Shown here: positions 53,601 to 62,209 of the stretch, piece after piece
Layout: each line of letters starts with the position of its first letter
Numbering within the stretch: the first letter of the stretch is position 1
From: Bacillota bacterium
GTDB taxonomy: Bacteria > Bacillota > Sulfobacillia > Sulfobacillales > Sulfobacillaceae
Assembly: GCA_026627065.1 (NCBI GenBank)
Contig: JAPNUO010000001.1
Location: forward strand, 248,001 to 312,000
Length of the DNA stretch: 64,000 nt
Direction: 5' to 3'
Translations under genes and position numbers: made by a program
The notes under the pieces: generated by a model
What the model was told of the DNA's origin: nothing
The model's input: only the letters and a program-made list of their open reading frames with translations
Databases searched by the model: none

Positions 53601-55174
53601 GGCAGCGCAAGGGGCCGCGGCCGATAACGGTAATCCCAGGGCACCTCCAGTCCCGCAGCGCGCAGTTGAACCACGCGCGTCATAACCGCGGCCCCTTCCA
53701 TCAGGTTCAGCGCGATTTGTCCGATTTTTCGCTGATCCAGCGGTTCCAGAAACGATCCCCGCACCCAGTCGTTAAAGGCTCCTAATGCGGGCCCGCACCA
53801 CAGCTGGTAGTCGGGCTGGCGCTCCAGGACGCCAGCCACGGCCCAGCGGCTGGCATGCGCTAGGTACCAGCGAAAGAGGAGCGCCATGCGGAATTTTGGA
53901 TCCTGGTCCGCGCGAACTAGGACGGTCGGATCGCGGTCGCGAAAATATTCCGCTGTCTCGCGCCACACCCGCTCAAGCGGCGCGCGAAAAATCTCCGACT
54001 CCAGCCGATGCGCGTGCGCAGGCGGAAGTTCGGCCACACTTGCGTAGGTGGTATAAAGCTGATACAAGAATTCGGCTCGTTGGGCAAACAGCGTGCCGCG
54101 TTTCAACACCTGCACCCGAACTCCCAGTTCAAACATGTCGGCCGACGGCGCCATGGTCACATCGGCAATCGTGGCCTGGGCCAGCATTTCCTTGGCCACC
54201 CGCGCAATCCCCGCCTCATGGGCGGTCTGATTGATGGATCCGGTCATGACATAGCTGGCCCCGAGCCCAAACGCGGAGGCCACGGCTTCCGGCGTGCCAA
54301 GGCCGCCAGCGGCGCCCATCCGCAAATCCACCTCAGGAGGATATTGGCGGCGAAAGTCCTGGAATACGGAGAACACTGCAGGAAACAACGCCTGAAGGGG
54401 CCGATTGTCGGTGTGGCCGCCCGAATCTGCCTCGACCGTAACGGCTTCCGCCAGCGGAACCCGGCGCGCCAGGGCGGCTTCTTCGTCTTGGAGTTCGCCG
54501 CGCTGCACCAATTCCCGCAAAATTGGTTCCGGCGCCGGAGCCATGAATTGGCGCGCAAGCTCTGGCCGAGAAATTTTCGCAAACAGGTGATGACGGCGCC
54601 GAACCTCACCGTGCGGTCCCCGCGTCAAACCGGTGGCGCTGAGGCGCACCAAATTCGCGTTGACGGCCAGATACGCGGAGGCGGAAATGAGGGGCACACG
54701 CTCGGTCAAATAAAGCTCCGCCACGTCGCGTTCCTCACGCGGGTTGACAGGATTGTGAATCAGGTTCGTCCCCCACGCCCACTGCCGCGGTTCCAGCTCT
54801 GCACGAATTTCTGAGAGAGCAGACCGTATTTGGGAAAGCGGAAGTCCCCCAGCCCCCAAAAACCCCAGCATTCCCAGACGTCCCATGGCGATCACTAAGG
54901 CCGGCGTGGCAATACCGCCGGCCATTTCGCCGGCAATATAGCTAAAGCGCGTGTGGTAGGTCGCGCCAAAGGTCGGATCGCCAAGCCATTCGGGATACAA
55001 CGGGGGGAGAAAGGCAATCACCTCCTCAGCCCGACTCACTTGGCTCAGATCGGTCCGGAGACCCACCGTGCCCTGGACGTCCTGCACCACCACCAGCGGC
55101 TCTCGAATGGCTTCCACGGCGCTCACGATCGCGTCCAAATCGTCCCGCATAGCCCCTGATCCTTGATTGGTCAC
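53597..55174 (-). CDS. pfaD: PfaD-like enoyl reductase
   Basis: The 525-residue flavin-dependent TIM-barrel enzyme is of the PfaD/2-nitropropane-dioxygenase kind. Features are AMGRLGMLGFLGAGGLPLSQ, WGTNLIHNPVNPREERDVAE, ADSGGHTDNRPLQALFPAVF, MGAAGGLGTPEAVASAFGLG and GSINQTAHEAG. The last two are the FMN phosphate-binding region. In PUFA synthases PfaD reduces enoyl intermediates in trans. The GTG at 55174 follows AAAGGAGATG. It lies 30 bases after the PfaC-like gene. Confidence 0.9.
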   Translation of the reverse strand: MTNQGSGAMRDDLDAIVSAVEAIREPLVVVQDVQGTVGLRTDLSQVSRAEEVIAFLPPLYPEWLGDPTFGATYHTRFSYIAGEMAGGIATPALVIAMGRLGMLGFLGAGGLPLSQIRSALSEIRAELEPRQWAWGTNLIHNPVNPREERDVAELYLTERVPLISASAYLAVNANLVRLSATGLTRGPHGEVRRRHHLFAKISRPELARQFMAPAPEPILRELVQRGELQDEEAALARRVPLAEAVTVEADSGGHTDNRPLQALFPAVFSVFQDFRRQYPPEVDLRMGAAGGLGTPEAVASAFGLGASYVMTGSINQTAHEAGIARVAKEMLAQATIADVTMAPSADMFELGVRVQVLKRGTLFAQRAEFLYQLYTTYASVAELPPAHAHRLESEIFRAPLERVWRETAEYFRDRDPTVLVRADQDPKFRMALLFRWYLAHASRWAVAGVLERQPDYQLWCGPALGAFNDWVRGSFLEPLDQRKIGQIALNLMEGAAVMTRVVQLRAAGLEVPWDYRYRPRPLALP

Positions 55175-55204
55175 TAGCGCATCTCCTTTCCGTCTCCCGG
55201 CGCA

Positions 55205-58200
55205 TTACCCGTCAGAATCGCTGCCGCCGGCCCACTCGACCACCGGCGCCCGTCGTCCCCAGAGCGCGGCAATGACGCGTTGAAGCCAACGTCCGCGTTC
55301 CGTTGCAGGCAAGGTGACCCGCCCCTCGTCGCTTGCCAGCACCTGCTCGACGTCGCGACCAGGGTGCGGCAAGTGATGCAGCAACACCGCAATCAGGGCT
55401 TCTGGTTCAGGTACGGCCGCATACGCCATCCAGGCGTGAACCGCCTCTTCCAAGGCGAGATTGGGAACATTGGGGGTTTCCTCGTTTGGGGGCACCCCCA
55501 GGCGGTTAAGGGCCTCCAACACCTGTTCCCGGCGCGCCTTGTATCCCATGGCGCGGAGCTCTTCCGGAAAAATGACCGTTCCCCAGTAATAGTCTTGGCG
55601 GGCATAATGCCAAGGAAACTCCAAACGCGAGGAGATGGGCTCCACCGGCAATCCGCCCACCATCCGCACGGGCATGATCGGCACGCCGAGCTCCACGGCA
55701 AGATCCAACCAAAGTCCGCTGATGACCTGCGTGCGGTGGCGACCGCTCAACGCCCGGGTTCCCTCAACGTGCACCAGCAGGGACGTGCCGGCCTGAATCT
55801 CGCTGGATACGCCGCGCACGGTGTCTAAGACCGCTGAGCCCAACGCGCGGTCGACAAAGATGAGGCTCTTGGGAATCGCCACCCCAGGGTATTCGCTGGC
55901 CCACGCCATCCATCGCCCAATCCACGACGTGCGGTGCTCTTGTTTGGCGACAGCGGCCACAGGACGGTCGCCTAATGTCCCCGCGATGAGGGAGAGCAGC
56001 ATGGATTCCACGCCTGTTTGATGGTTGGCGAGATAGAGCACAGGACCGGATCGGATCCGAGCCCATCCCTCGGGATCCGACAGCACCACCTTGCCCACCA
56101 GGCTCTCCAGCAGGCCTGCCCAGACGTCTTCCATGAACCAGCCTCCCTGGCCGCTGTGGTGCGCTATATAACGCCGCACTGGGTCGACATCCACCGGGCC
56201 GACGGCCGTTGGCCCGGATACCGTGACCCGCGTGCCGGAGGATGTGGCGGTGAACCGATAGGGGTTCAAGGGATGGTGGGGATCAAGAACTTCCCGCTTC
56301 TCCCACCGCACCAGAAGGCGCGAGGGGTGTTGGCCGATTGCAGCGGCGAGCCAATCCTTCGCCGCCACCTGCTCTCTAAGCCACGGGTCGTCCGGGACCA
56401 GCCCATAAACTGACTCCACTGTACCGGGAAACCAATTGACCTCCGAGACGGCGCCTTCCTCCAGAATGACGCCACTGGGTGTCACCTCGCTCAGGGCTGT
56501 CCCGGCCACATAGCCGTCCCCCCTCAGATGGCGCCGACGGGCCTTGGGTTCCACTTGGCCCCATCGCCCAGTGGGAAACACGCGTACGCGACAGGTCAGA
56601 CAAGCCCACAATTCATCGCCGACCCACAGCTGCGCCGCAAAACGCCTTTCGTTGCTCTGCGCTGTCTCGTCTTCCGCCGCTAACAGCTGTACCTCGCAGG
56701 TCACATGACCGTCGGCGGGCGGCGGCCCAAAAAATTCCACGCTCATCAGCTCCACGGGAAATGCTGCGCCCGGGGTGGCGCCAAGAAACGTCCCGGGGTG
56801 GGAATAGAGAAACCAGGCGCCAATGGTTTGACCGACGCCATCCAACAGCACCATGCCGAGGGAGCCCTGGAGCTCGTCGTCGTGCGGTACCTTGAGCACT
56901 GCGCGCGCGCCTTCGGCCCCCAGCCAAAGCCCCGTGATGACATGAAAATGCGGGCCGTGAATTAAGACACCGTCCTCGTACAACGAATCGATGGGAATGG
57001 CGTCGCTGAGCGGGCGCCGAGGCAATGCGGATGCCGGGGGATATGTTGACGCCATCTCAAAGATCCCGCGGGCTAGCGCCTCGAAGCGCGAGAGCGCTGT
57101 ATCCGGGCTCTCGCGCCAGCCAAACAGCGTCACCTCCACCACATCGGTGCCCTGCCACGCCAGGGCAAGTTTAAGCCGAAGCGGAGTCTCAGCCACGATC
57201 CACCGATGGACCCGAAGCGCTTGAATACGAGAGACGATTCGTGCTGGCACGACTTGATGAAGGTAGGACGCCATATAGTCCGCAACATAAGCCAAAGGCC
57301 AGGCGGCGCCGGTCAGCGTCGGCCGATGGTCTGAGATCCAGGGATGGTCGGCTGGGTTCCACAGCTCCTCAACCGCGCCGGGAAGGGTTCGGACATTCGC
57401 CCGTTTGTCTGCTGCCGCCTCCATCGCCTCAATTTCATAAATGCATAGACCGTCGACCCAGACCCCGGCATCCGCCTGGATCCGCACCACATCCTCGTCT
57501 TCAAGGACCTGGCGGATTGTCGCAACCGCCGTCATCGTGTGATGCTCGGGCAAAATTTGCCCGCGGTACTTCCATCGGAAGGATGTGGGCCCGAGGCGCA
57601 GGCTCGCCGCATCCACGGCATCACCCCACCGACGTTCCAATACCCAGGCCACGAGTTGAAATACGGCCTCCAGCCCCAGCGATCCTGGCTGTACAGGATC
57701 TTGATAAAAATGGGCGCGAAACGCCCAATCCCCAGGCTGCAGCCGCTTGATACCGCGCACGGCCCCGAGTCCGTAACTGCCCCCGTTGGGCCAATAGCCG
57801 GTAATTTCATCCAGCACAGACAAGGTTGGAACACCGGGCGCCTGTTCAACCGGCAAGGTGAGCGGCCATTCGGCGTCCGAGTCCGGCTCCTCGAGAGGTA
57901 TCGCCTTTGAGATGCCGCTTTGGCTTTGAAGCGCTTCGCGGGTAAAGTGGCCAAAGGTGGTGGTCACTCGGGCCACCCGCTCAGCATCCCAGAAGAGTTG
58001 CACCGAGTAACGCTCAATGACCAACGATCCGACGCGGTCCATGGCGGACAGTGTGGCCTCGGCCATAATGGTGCCGTGACCGGAGGGACAAGGCCCTTGC
58101 CACTGCCACTCGCCATCGAGGTTACGAATAAACAGCTCGTCGGAACTCGCAAGAGGGATGCCAACGTAGGATGCCAACCACCCGCAGGGTTGCAGCGCAA

Positions 58201-61200
58201 TTTCCGTCAGCACCGCCACCCCCAGGTGTCCTCCGGAATCTTTGGCGTACCAAGCCTTCGAATCAATGTCGAAGGCCGTTTTCACCCAGCTTCCCACGCC
58301 TTCCGGCGCACGGTGCGCCGCAACAATGCGCGATACAAAAAGATACGGCGGCCCTGGCAACCGCGGTCCCCGCTTGTCGCTGTCAAAAATGCGGTACGCG
58401 TCGCCAAACACTGTGGACAGCCGACCTACGGCCGCTTCCAGCACTTGGGGATCGTAGCGTGCTTGGAGCGACGGCGCAAGACTAGTGATGGGCCAATCGG
58501 GCACCAGCTCCAACGCCAGCGCTTCGCAGTAAAAGGCCTTGACGCCGTCCACGGTCACCAGCACGTCAGCCACCACCAACGGACGCGGACGGTGCTGGAT
58601 GTCGCGCACGAAGACCTCGTAGCGCAACTGCCGGGATTGGGGGGTCACCTGTCCACGGCAAACCATTCGGAACGTGCGTTCCTGTTGGGGTTGGAAGCGC
58701 CACCCGTCGCAGTCCAAGGTATATCCCATGCCAATCAGGTACACTGCAAGCGTCTGCAATGTTCCTTCAAACATCAACGTTCCGGGCATCGCGGGATCGT
58801 GAAGAAAGTGGCCTTCAAAGTACCATTCGTCCCCGCGAATATCGGTTTCCGCCGCGAGGTAACCGCGACCCCAGGGACCTCCGCGTATGTCGAACGCCAC
58901 CACCCGCTCAATCATGCGCAGCGGGCCGGATGGGATGCGCGGCGTCCTCACATGACTTTGAGCACGGTGGAAGGCGGAGCCAAAACATGCCCAAGGGCGC
59001 CCTTCCGCCAGCGCCTCCATGGCTTTTGCCCCAAAGGGCTTCTGAGCGTGTGGAACCACAGGAGGATCCAGCACACCCGGTTTGGGCGTGATGGCCTTCG
59101 GATCATACAGCACACCCGTGGCTTCAGCTAACTCTTCGGGAGTAAAGAAGCCCGCCTGCGCATTTCGCACCGAAAGGCAATGGTCCGCTCCCACGTACCC
59201 GTCATTGTGAAAAAAGAACAGGTGGACAGGGCCATAACTGAGGTACCGGTCGATCTCAATGGCGAACCGAAGATGCGCCCCCGCCTGCGGCAACGGCCCG
59301 TGAAACGTGAGATCGCACCCCAACAAGCGGTACACGCGGGTTCCCTGGGTCACAAAGTCAATCCCCAGCCAAGACATTAGCAGCAGATCCGCCTGACCCG
59401 CTTCCACCAGAGGACCGGCCGCCATATAGCCATCCATCATGTACCAACTGTCCGCCGTCACGGCAGTTTCTGTCTGGACACGGCCAAAGCCGAGCTGTCC
59501 CGGAATCCCTTCCAGCCCCCAGGCGCGGTCAGCCAGCAAGAGCGGCGGGGCCGGCATGCGCGCCCGCCACCGATAGCTGTCGGCAGCCTGATATCGGGGT
59601 CCAAACACCTCCGACAGAGGCCCGCTCGCATGCACTGTCAGTGCTTGGCGATCCAGGACGAGGGCCGGCGTAGCGGAAGATGCCGTTTCCGACCGCTGGT
59701 TGATATCGGATGCCCCATGGGAGGGTGTCGGACGGCCGGGCATTGTGTGAATGGTGTAAATGGTATTCAGAAATTGACGGTGCGCCTCGGTAGCAGAGAG
59801 AATGAAACGTTCGTGAACGTGGCGCAGTGCTTCGAACGCCTGCGCTTTCGCGGGTTTCGCGACTCTCGCGCCGGCGCCCGCCTGCGAGGAAACCAGTGCG
59901 AGGGGAAAGGCGGGACGGCGAGACGGCGGTGGGGCCATGACGCGCACTCCGTCGAGGCCAGGCGCGTCCAGAGGCGTTCTCGGCTGCTTGGGATTTAAGC
60001 CGCTCACCGGGGAACGATGGGCAAGCCCCCCATTGCTCACCCCATCTCCCAAGGACGTGCCGTTTGTGACCAGGCCGCGGCGTCGCAACCATGTGCGCAG
60101 CGTTGCCGTCGTGTACCAGTCCAGGTCCTCGTCGGCCGCCTCAATACAGCCAATGTCGACGTCGAATTCGGCCAGAATAGGATGACCCTGTTGCCGAGCG
60201 TCGTCAAGACGTTCCAACTTGACCATGAGAGCCCCGTCCTTGGGCTCCGATACCGCCGTCTCCAGCGACCGCATTGCCCAGGTATGAACTCGGTCCCGGC
60301 CGGTATCCACCCCGCCCACGAGGGCGACATCGACAACGTGGTTTTGCAGGGCCAGCGCGGCGACTTTGAGAGCGGCCAATCCCGACGCTCTGCCGGAAGA
60401 GAGCGTTAGCCCCGGCCCTGTGAAATTCCACACATAATTGATCAAATTGGCGGCCATGTTCGGCAAGACGCCCATCACCTCAGCCGCGCTCATCGCCGGG
60501 GCCCAGAAGTCCAGCATGTCGTGAGAGACTGGCGTTCCGCGTTGGGAAAGCCACACCGCCATGTCCACCCGAGCCAGATGGCGCACTACTTGCGGATCGC
60601 TTTCGGTACCTACGTACACCCCGACGCGGCTCCCCTCCGGTTCTCCCTCCCGTCCTCGCAACACGGCCTGGGTAGCCCCAAGCCCGAGCACCTGCTGGTC
60701 GGAACAGGCCTGAAGATCACTCGGGGACAAGCGCGTTCCAATGGTCGGCACCTGCACGGAGGCTGGTGGTGTCATTGCTGGGTCCACCGCTCCCAGGGCG
60801 ACCACCGCCAGGCGGCTTTTCGCCGATGTTTGCCCCTGCAATTGAAGAAACTCGCGATGGTAGAGAGGTTCGTACTCCTCTACCAGTAAGTGTCCATTCG
60901 TGCCGCCAAAGCCAAAGCTGCTGACGCCGGCACGGCGCACGCCGGCCGACGGCCACGGTTCCAGCTGCGCGAGGACGCGCACGGGCGCGCCCTCTCCTTC
61001 CGGGCGCAACCGAGTCACATTGCGCGTGGGCGGGCGCATGCGATGGGCCATGGCTAACAGCACCTTGACGAGTCCAGCGCCACCGGAGGCCGTGACAAGG
61101 TGGCCGAGATTAGATTTTAGGGATCCGATGGGCACCGGATCGGCGACGTCCCGAAAGATTTGACGCAACGTCATCAATTCTGTCGCGTCGCCGCGTGGTG

Positions 61201-62209
61201 CACCAGTGGCGTGACACTCGAGTAACGAGAGCGCGTCCGGTCCCCAGCCCGCCATCGCCAACGCTGCACGAATGGCAGCCGTCTGGCCTGCAACCGATGG
61301 GCTAAGGCGCCCTCCGTCACTCCCGTCATTGGAGAGCCCGATCCCGCGGATTACGCCGAAAATCGCATTGCCGTCCCGCATAGCGTCCTCCAGGCGCTTT
61401 AACACCACGACCACCGCGCCTTCAGCGGGAACGATGCCGTCGGCAGCCGCGTCAAACGGCCGGCTTTGGCCTGTCGGGCTCATCGCCCGCAAAATGCGAA
61501 AGCCTTTGTGCAACACAAGGGGGTCCGCCCCATTGACCCCGCCGGCCACCGCCAAGTCGATTTCCCGGATGGCCAGCTGGCGCGCCGCGATCTCGATGGC
61601 ATACAGTGCGGACGCACACGCCGCGTCTATGCCCCAGGCTTGCCCGGGTATGCCAAGTGCACGTGCAGCAAGACGCATGGCTTCGCCGGAGACGAACCGG
61701 CCCCGCGGATCGGGCAGGGGGCCGAGTTGCGCTAAAAGGGCGTCGACGCCCCAAGCTTCGCGCTTGTCCGTCGGCAGCTCTCGGAGCCAAACCTGTTCCG
61801 CCAATCGTCGCAATGTTCTCGTGGGAAAGCCCAGGTTTCCCATGATCAGGTTCGCACGGGTCCGGCGCAGTTCCTCGGCGGCATAGCCAGCTTGCGTTAA
61901 GGCGGCACGTCCCGCATGCATCACCCATTGAATTTGGATGTCGTAGGTAAGGACCTCATCACTGGACACCGCATATCCGCCGGGATCAAACGCGTCGGCA
62001 AACCCAGTCACGAACCCGCCCCGGTCACGGAATTCTCCGCCTTCTCCGGCGAGTGCCAGCGCCCCCCCTAGCGGGACAGGAGATTCGGTCAACAAATCCC
62101 GCCCCTGAGAGACGGCGTCCCAGAGGGCTTCCGGGGTCAAGACTCCACCCGGTAAAACCACGCCCTGCCCTACCACGGCAATGGGAGAAAAGCGCGCGGG
62201 CGACCTCAC
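55205..62209 (-). CDS. pfaC: PfaC-like megasynthase with C-terminal glycerolipid acyltransferase
   Basis: The 2334-residue protein has these domains in order. A ketosynthase spans 7-445, with Cys198 (GIDAACASAL), His333 (ECHATG) and His370 (SNLGHL). A chain-length-factor-like domain without the active Cys spans about 465-715 (LTLSSGRASGLAAL). Two FabA-like double-hotdog dehydratases follow, at about 865-1240 with His1134 (FEGHFLHDPAMPG) and about 1255-1605 with His1500 (RAHFYQDPVQPG). A polyketide-type dehydratase-like region spans about 1610-1880 (HPWISDHRPT, Asp1790). A linker recalling a degenerate phosphopantetheinyl transferase comes next, then a PlsC/AGPAT domain at 2040-2220 (NHQTGVES, VEGTR). 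No acyltransferase domain fits between the chain-length factor and the first dehydratase. From memory, myxobacterial Pfa3 proteins also end in AGPAT. Confidence 0.88.
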   Translation of the reverse strand: MRSPARFSPIAVVGQGVVLPGGVLTPEALWDAVSQGRDLLTESPVPLGGALALAGEGGEFRDRGGFVTGFADAFDPGGYAVSSDEVLTYDIQIQWVMHAGRAALTQAGYAAEELRRTRANLIMGNLGFPTRTLRRLAEQVWLRELPTDKREAWGVDALLAQLGPLPDPRGRFVSGEAMRLAARALGIPGQAWGIDAACASALYAIEIAARQLAIREIDLAVAGGVNGADPLVLHKGFRILRAMSPTGQSRPFDAAADGIVPAEGAVVVVLKRLEDAMRDGNAIFGVIRGIGLSNDGSDGGRLSPSVAGQTAAIRAALAMAGWGPDALSLLECHATGAPRGDATELMTLRQIFRDVADPVPIGSLKSNLGHLVTASGGAGLVKVLLAMAHRMRPPTRNVTRLRPEGEGAPVRVLAQLEPWPSAGVRRAGVSSFGFGGTNGHLLVEEYEPLYHREFLQLQGQTSAKSRLAVVALGAVDPAMTPPASVQVPTIGTRLSPSDLQACSDQQVLGLGATQAVLRGREGEPEGSRVGVYVGTESDPQVVRHLARVDMAVWLSQRGTPVSHDMLDFWAPAMSAAEVMGVLPNMAANLINYVWNFTGPGLTLSSGRASGLAALKVAALALQNHVVDVALVGGVDTGRDRVHTWAMRSLETAVSEPKDGALMVKLERLDDARQQGHPILAEFDVDIGCIEAADEDLDWYTTATLRTWLRRRGLVTNGTSLGDGVSNGGLAHRSPVSGLNPKQPRTPLDAPGLDGVRVMAPPPSRRPAFPLALVSSQAGAGARVAKPAKAQAFEALRHVHERFILSATEAHRQFLNTIYTIHTMPGRPTPSHGASDINQRSETASSATPALVLDRQALTVHASGPLSEVFGPRYQAADSYRWRARMPAPPLLLADRAWGLEGIPGQLGFGRVQTETAVTADSWYMMDGYMAAGPLVEAGQADLLLMSWLGIDFVTQGTRVYRLLGCDLTFHGPLPQAGAHLRFAIEIDRYLSYGPVHLFFFHNDGYVGADHCLSVRNAQAGFFTPEELAEATGVLYDPKAITPKPGVLDPPVVPHAQKPFGAKAMEALAEGRPWACFGSAFHRAQSHVRTPRIPSGPLRMIERVVAFDIRGGPWGRGYLAAETDIRGDEWYFEGHFLHDPAMPGTLMFEGTLQTLAVYLIGMGYTLDCDGWRFQPQQERTFRMVCRGQVTPQSRQLRYEVFVRDIQHRPRPLVVADVLVTVDGVKAFYCEALALELVPDWPITSLAPSLQARYDPQVLEAAVGRLSTVFGDAYRIFDSDKRGPRLPGPPYLFVSRIVAAHRAPEGVGSWVKTAFDIDSKAWYAKDSGGHLGVAVLTEIALQPCGWLASYVGIPLASSDELFIRNLDGEWQWQGPCPSGHGTIMAEATLSAMDRVGSLVIERYSVQLFWDAERVARVTTTFGHFTREALQSQSGISKAIPLEEPDSDAEWPLTLPVEQAPGVPTLSVLDEITGYWPNGGSYGLGAVRGIKRLQPGDWAFRAHFYQDPVQPGSLGLEAVFQLVAWVLERRWGDAVDAASLRLGPTSFRWKYRGQILPEHHTMTAVATIRQVLEDEDVVRIQADAGVWVDGLCIYEIEAMEAAADKRANVRTLPGAVEELWNPADHPWISDHRPTLTGAAWPLAYVADYMASYLHQVVPARIVSRIQALRVHRWIVAETPLRLKLALAWQGTDVVEVTLFGWRESPDTALSRFEALARGIFEMASTYPPASALPRRPLSDAIPIDSLYEDGVLIHGPHFHVITGLWLGAEGARAVLKVPHDDELQGSLGMVLLDGVGQTIGAWFLYSHPGTFLGATPGAAFPVELMSVEFFGPPPADGHVTCEVQLLAAEDETAQSNERRFAAQLWVGDELWACLTCRVRVFPTGRWGQVEPKARRRHLRGDGYVAGTALSEVTPSGVILEEGAVSEVNWFPGTVESVYGLVPDDPWLREQVAAKDWLAAAIGQHPSRLLVRWEKREVLDPHHPLNPYRFTATSSGTRVTVSGPTAVGPVDVDPVRRYIAHHSGQGGWFMEDVWAGLLESLVGKVVLSDPEGWARIRSGPVLYLANHQTGVESMLLSLIAGTLGDRPVAAVAKQEHRTSWIGRWMAWASEYPGVAIPKSLIFVDRALGSAVLDTVRGVSSEIQAGTSLLVHVEGTRALSGRHRTQVISGLWLDLAVELGVPIMPVRMVGGLPVEPISSRLEFPWHYARQDYYWGTVIFPEELRAMGYKARREQVLEALNRLGVPPNEETPNVPNLALEEAVHAWMAYAAVPEPEALIAVLLHHLPHPGRDVEQVLASDEGRVTLPATERGRWLQRVIAALWGRRAPVVEWAGGSDSDG

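Noticed and set aside
57920..59131. A 403-codon plus-strand frame inside the PfaC-like gene
   Set aside because: It lies antisense to two well-supported dehydratase domains and has no ribosome binding site or homology.
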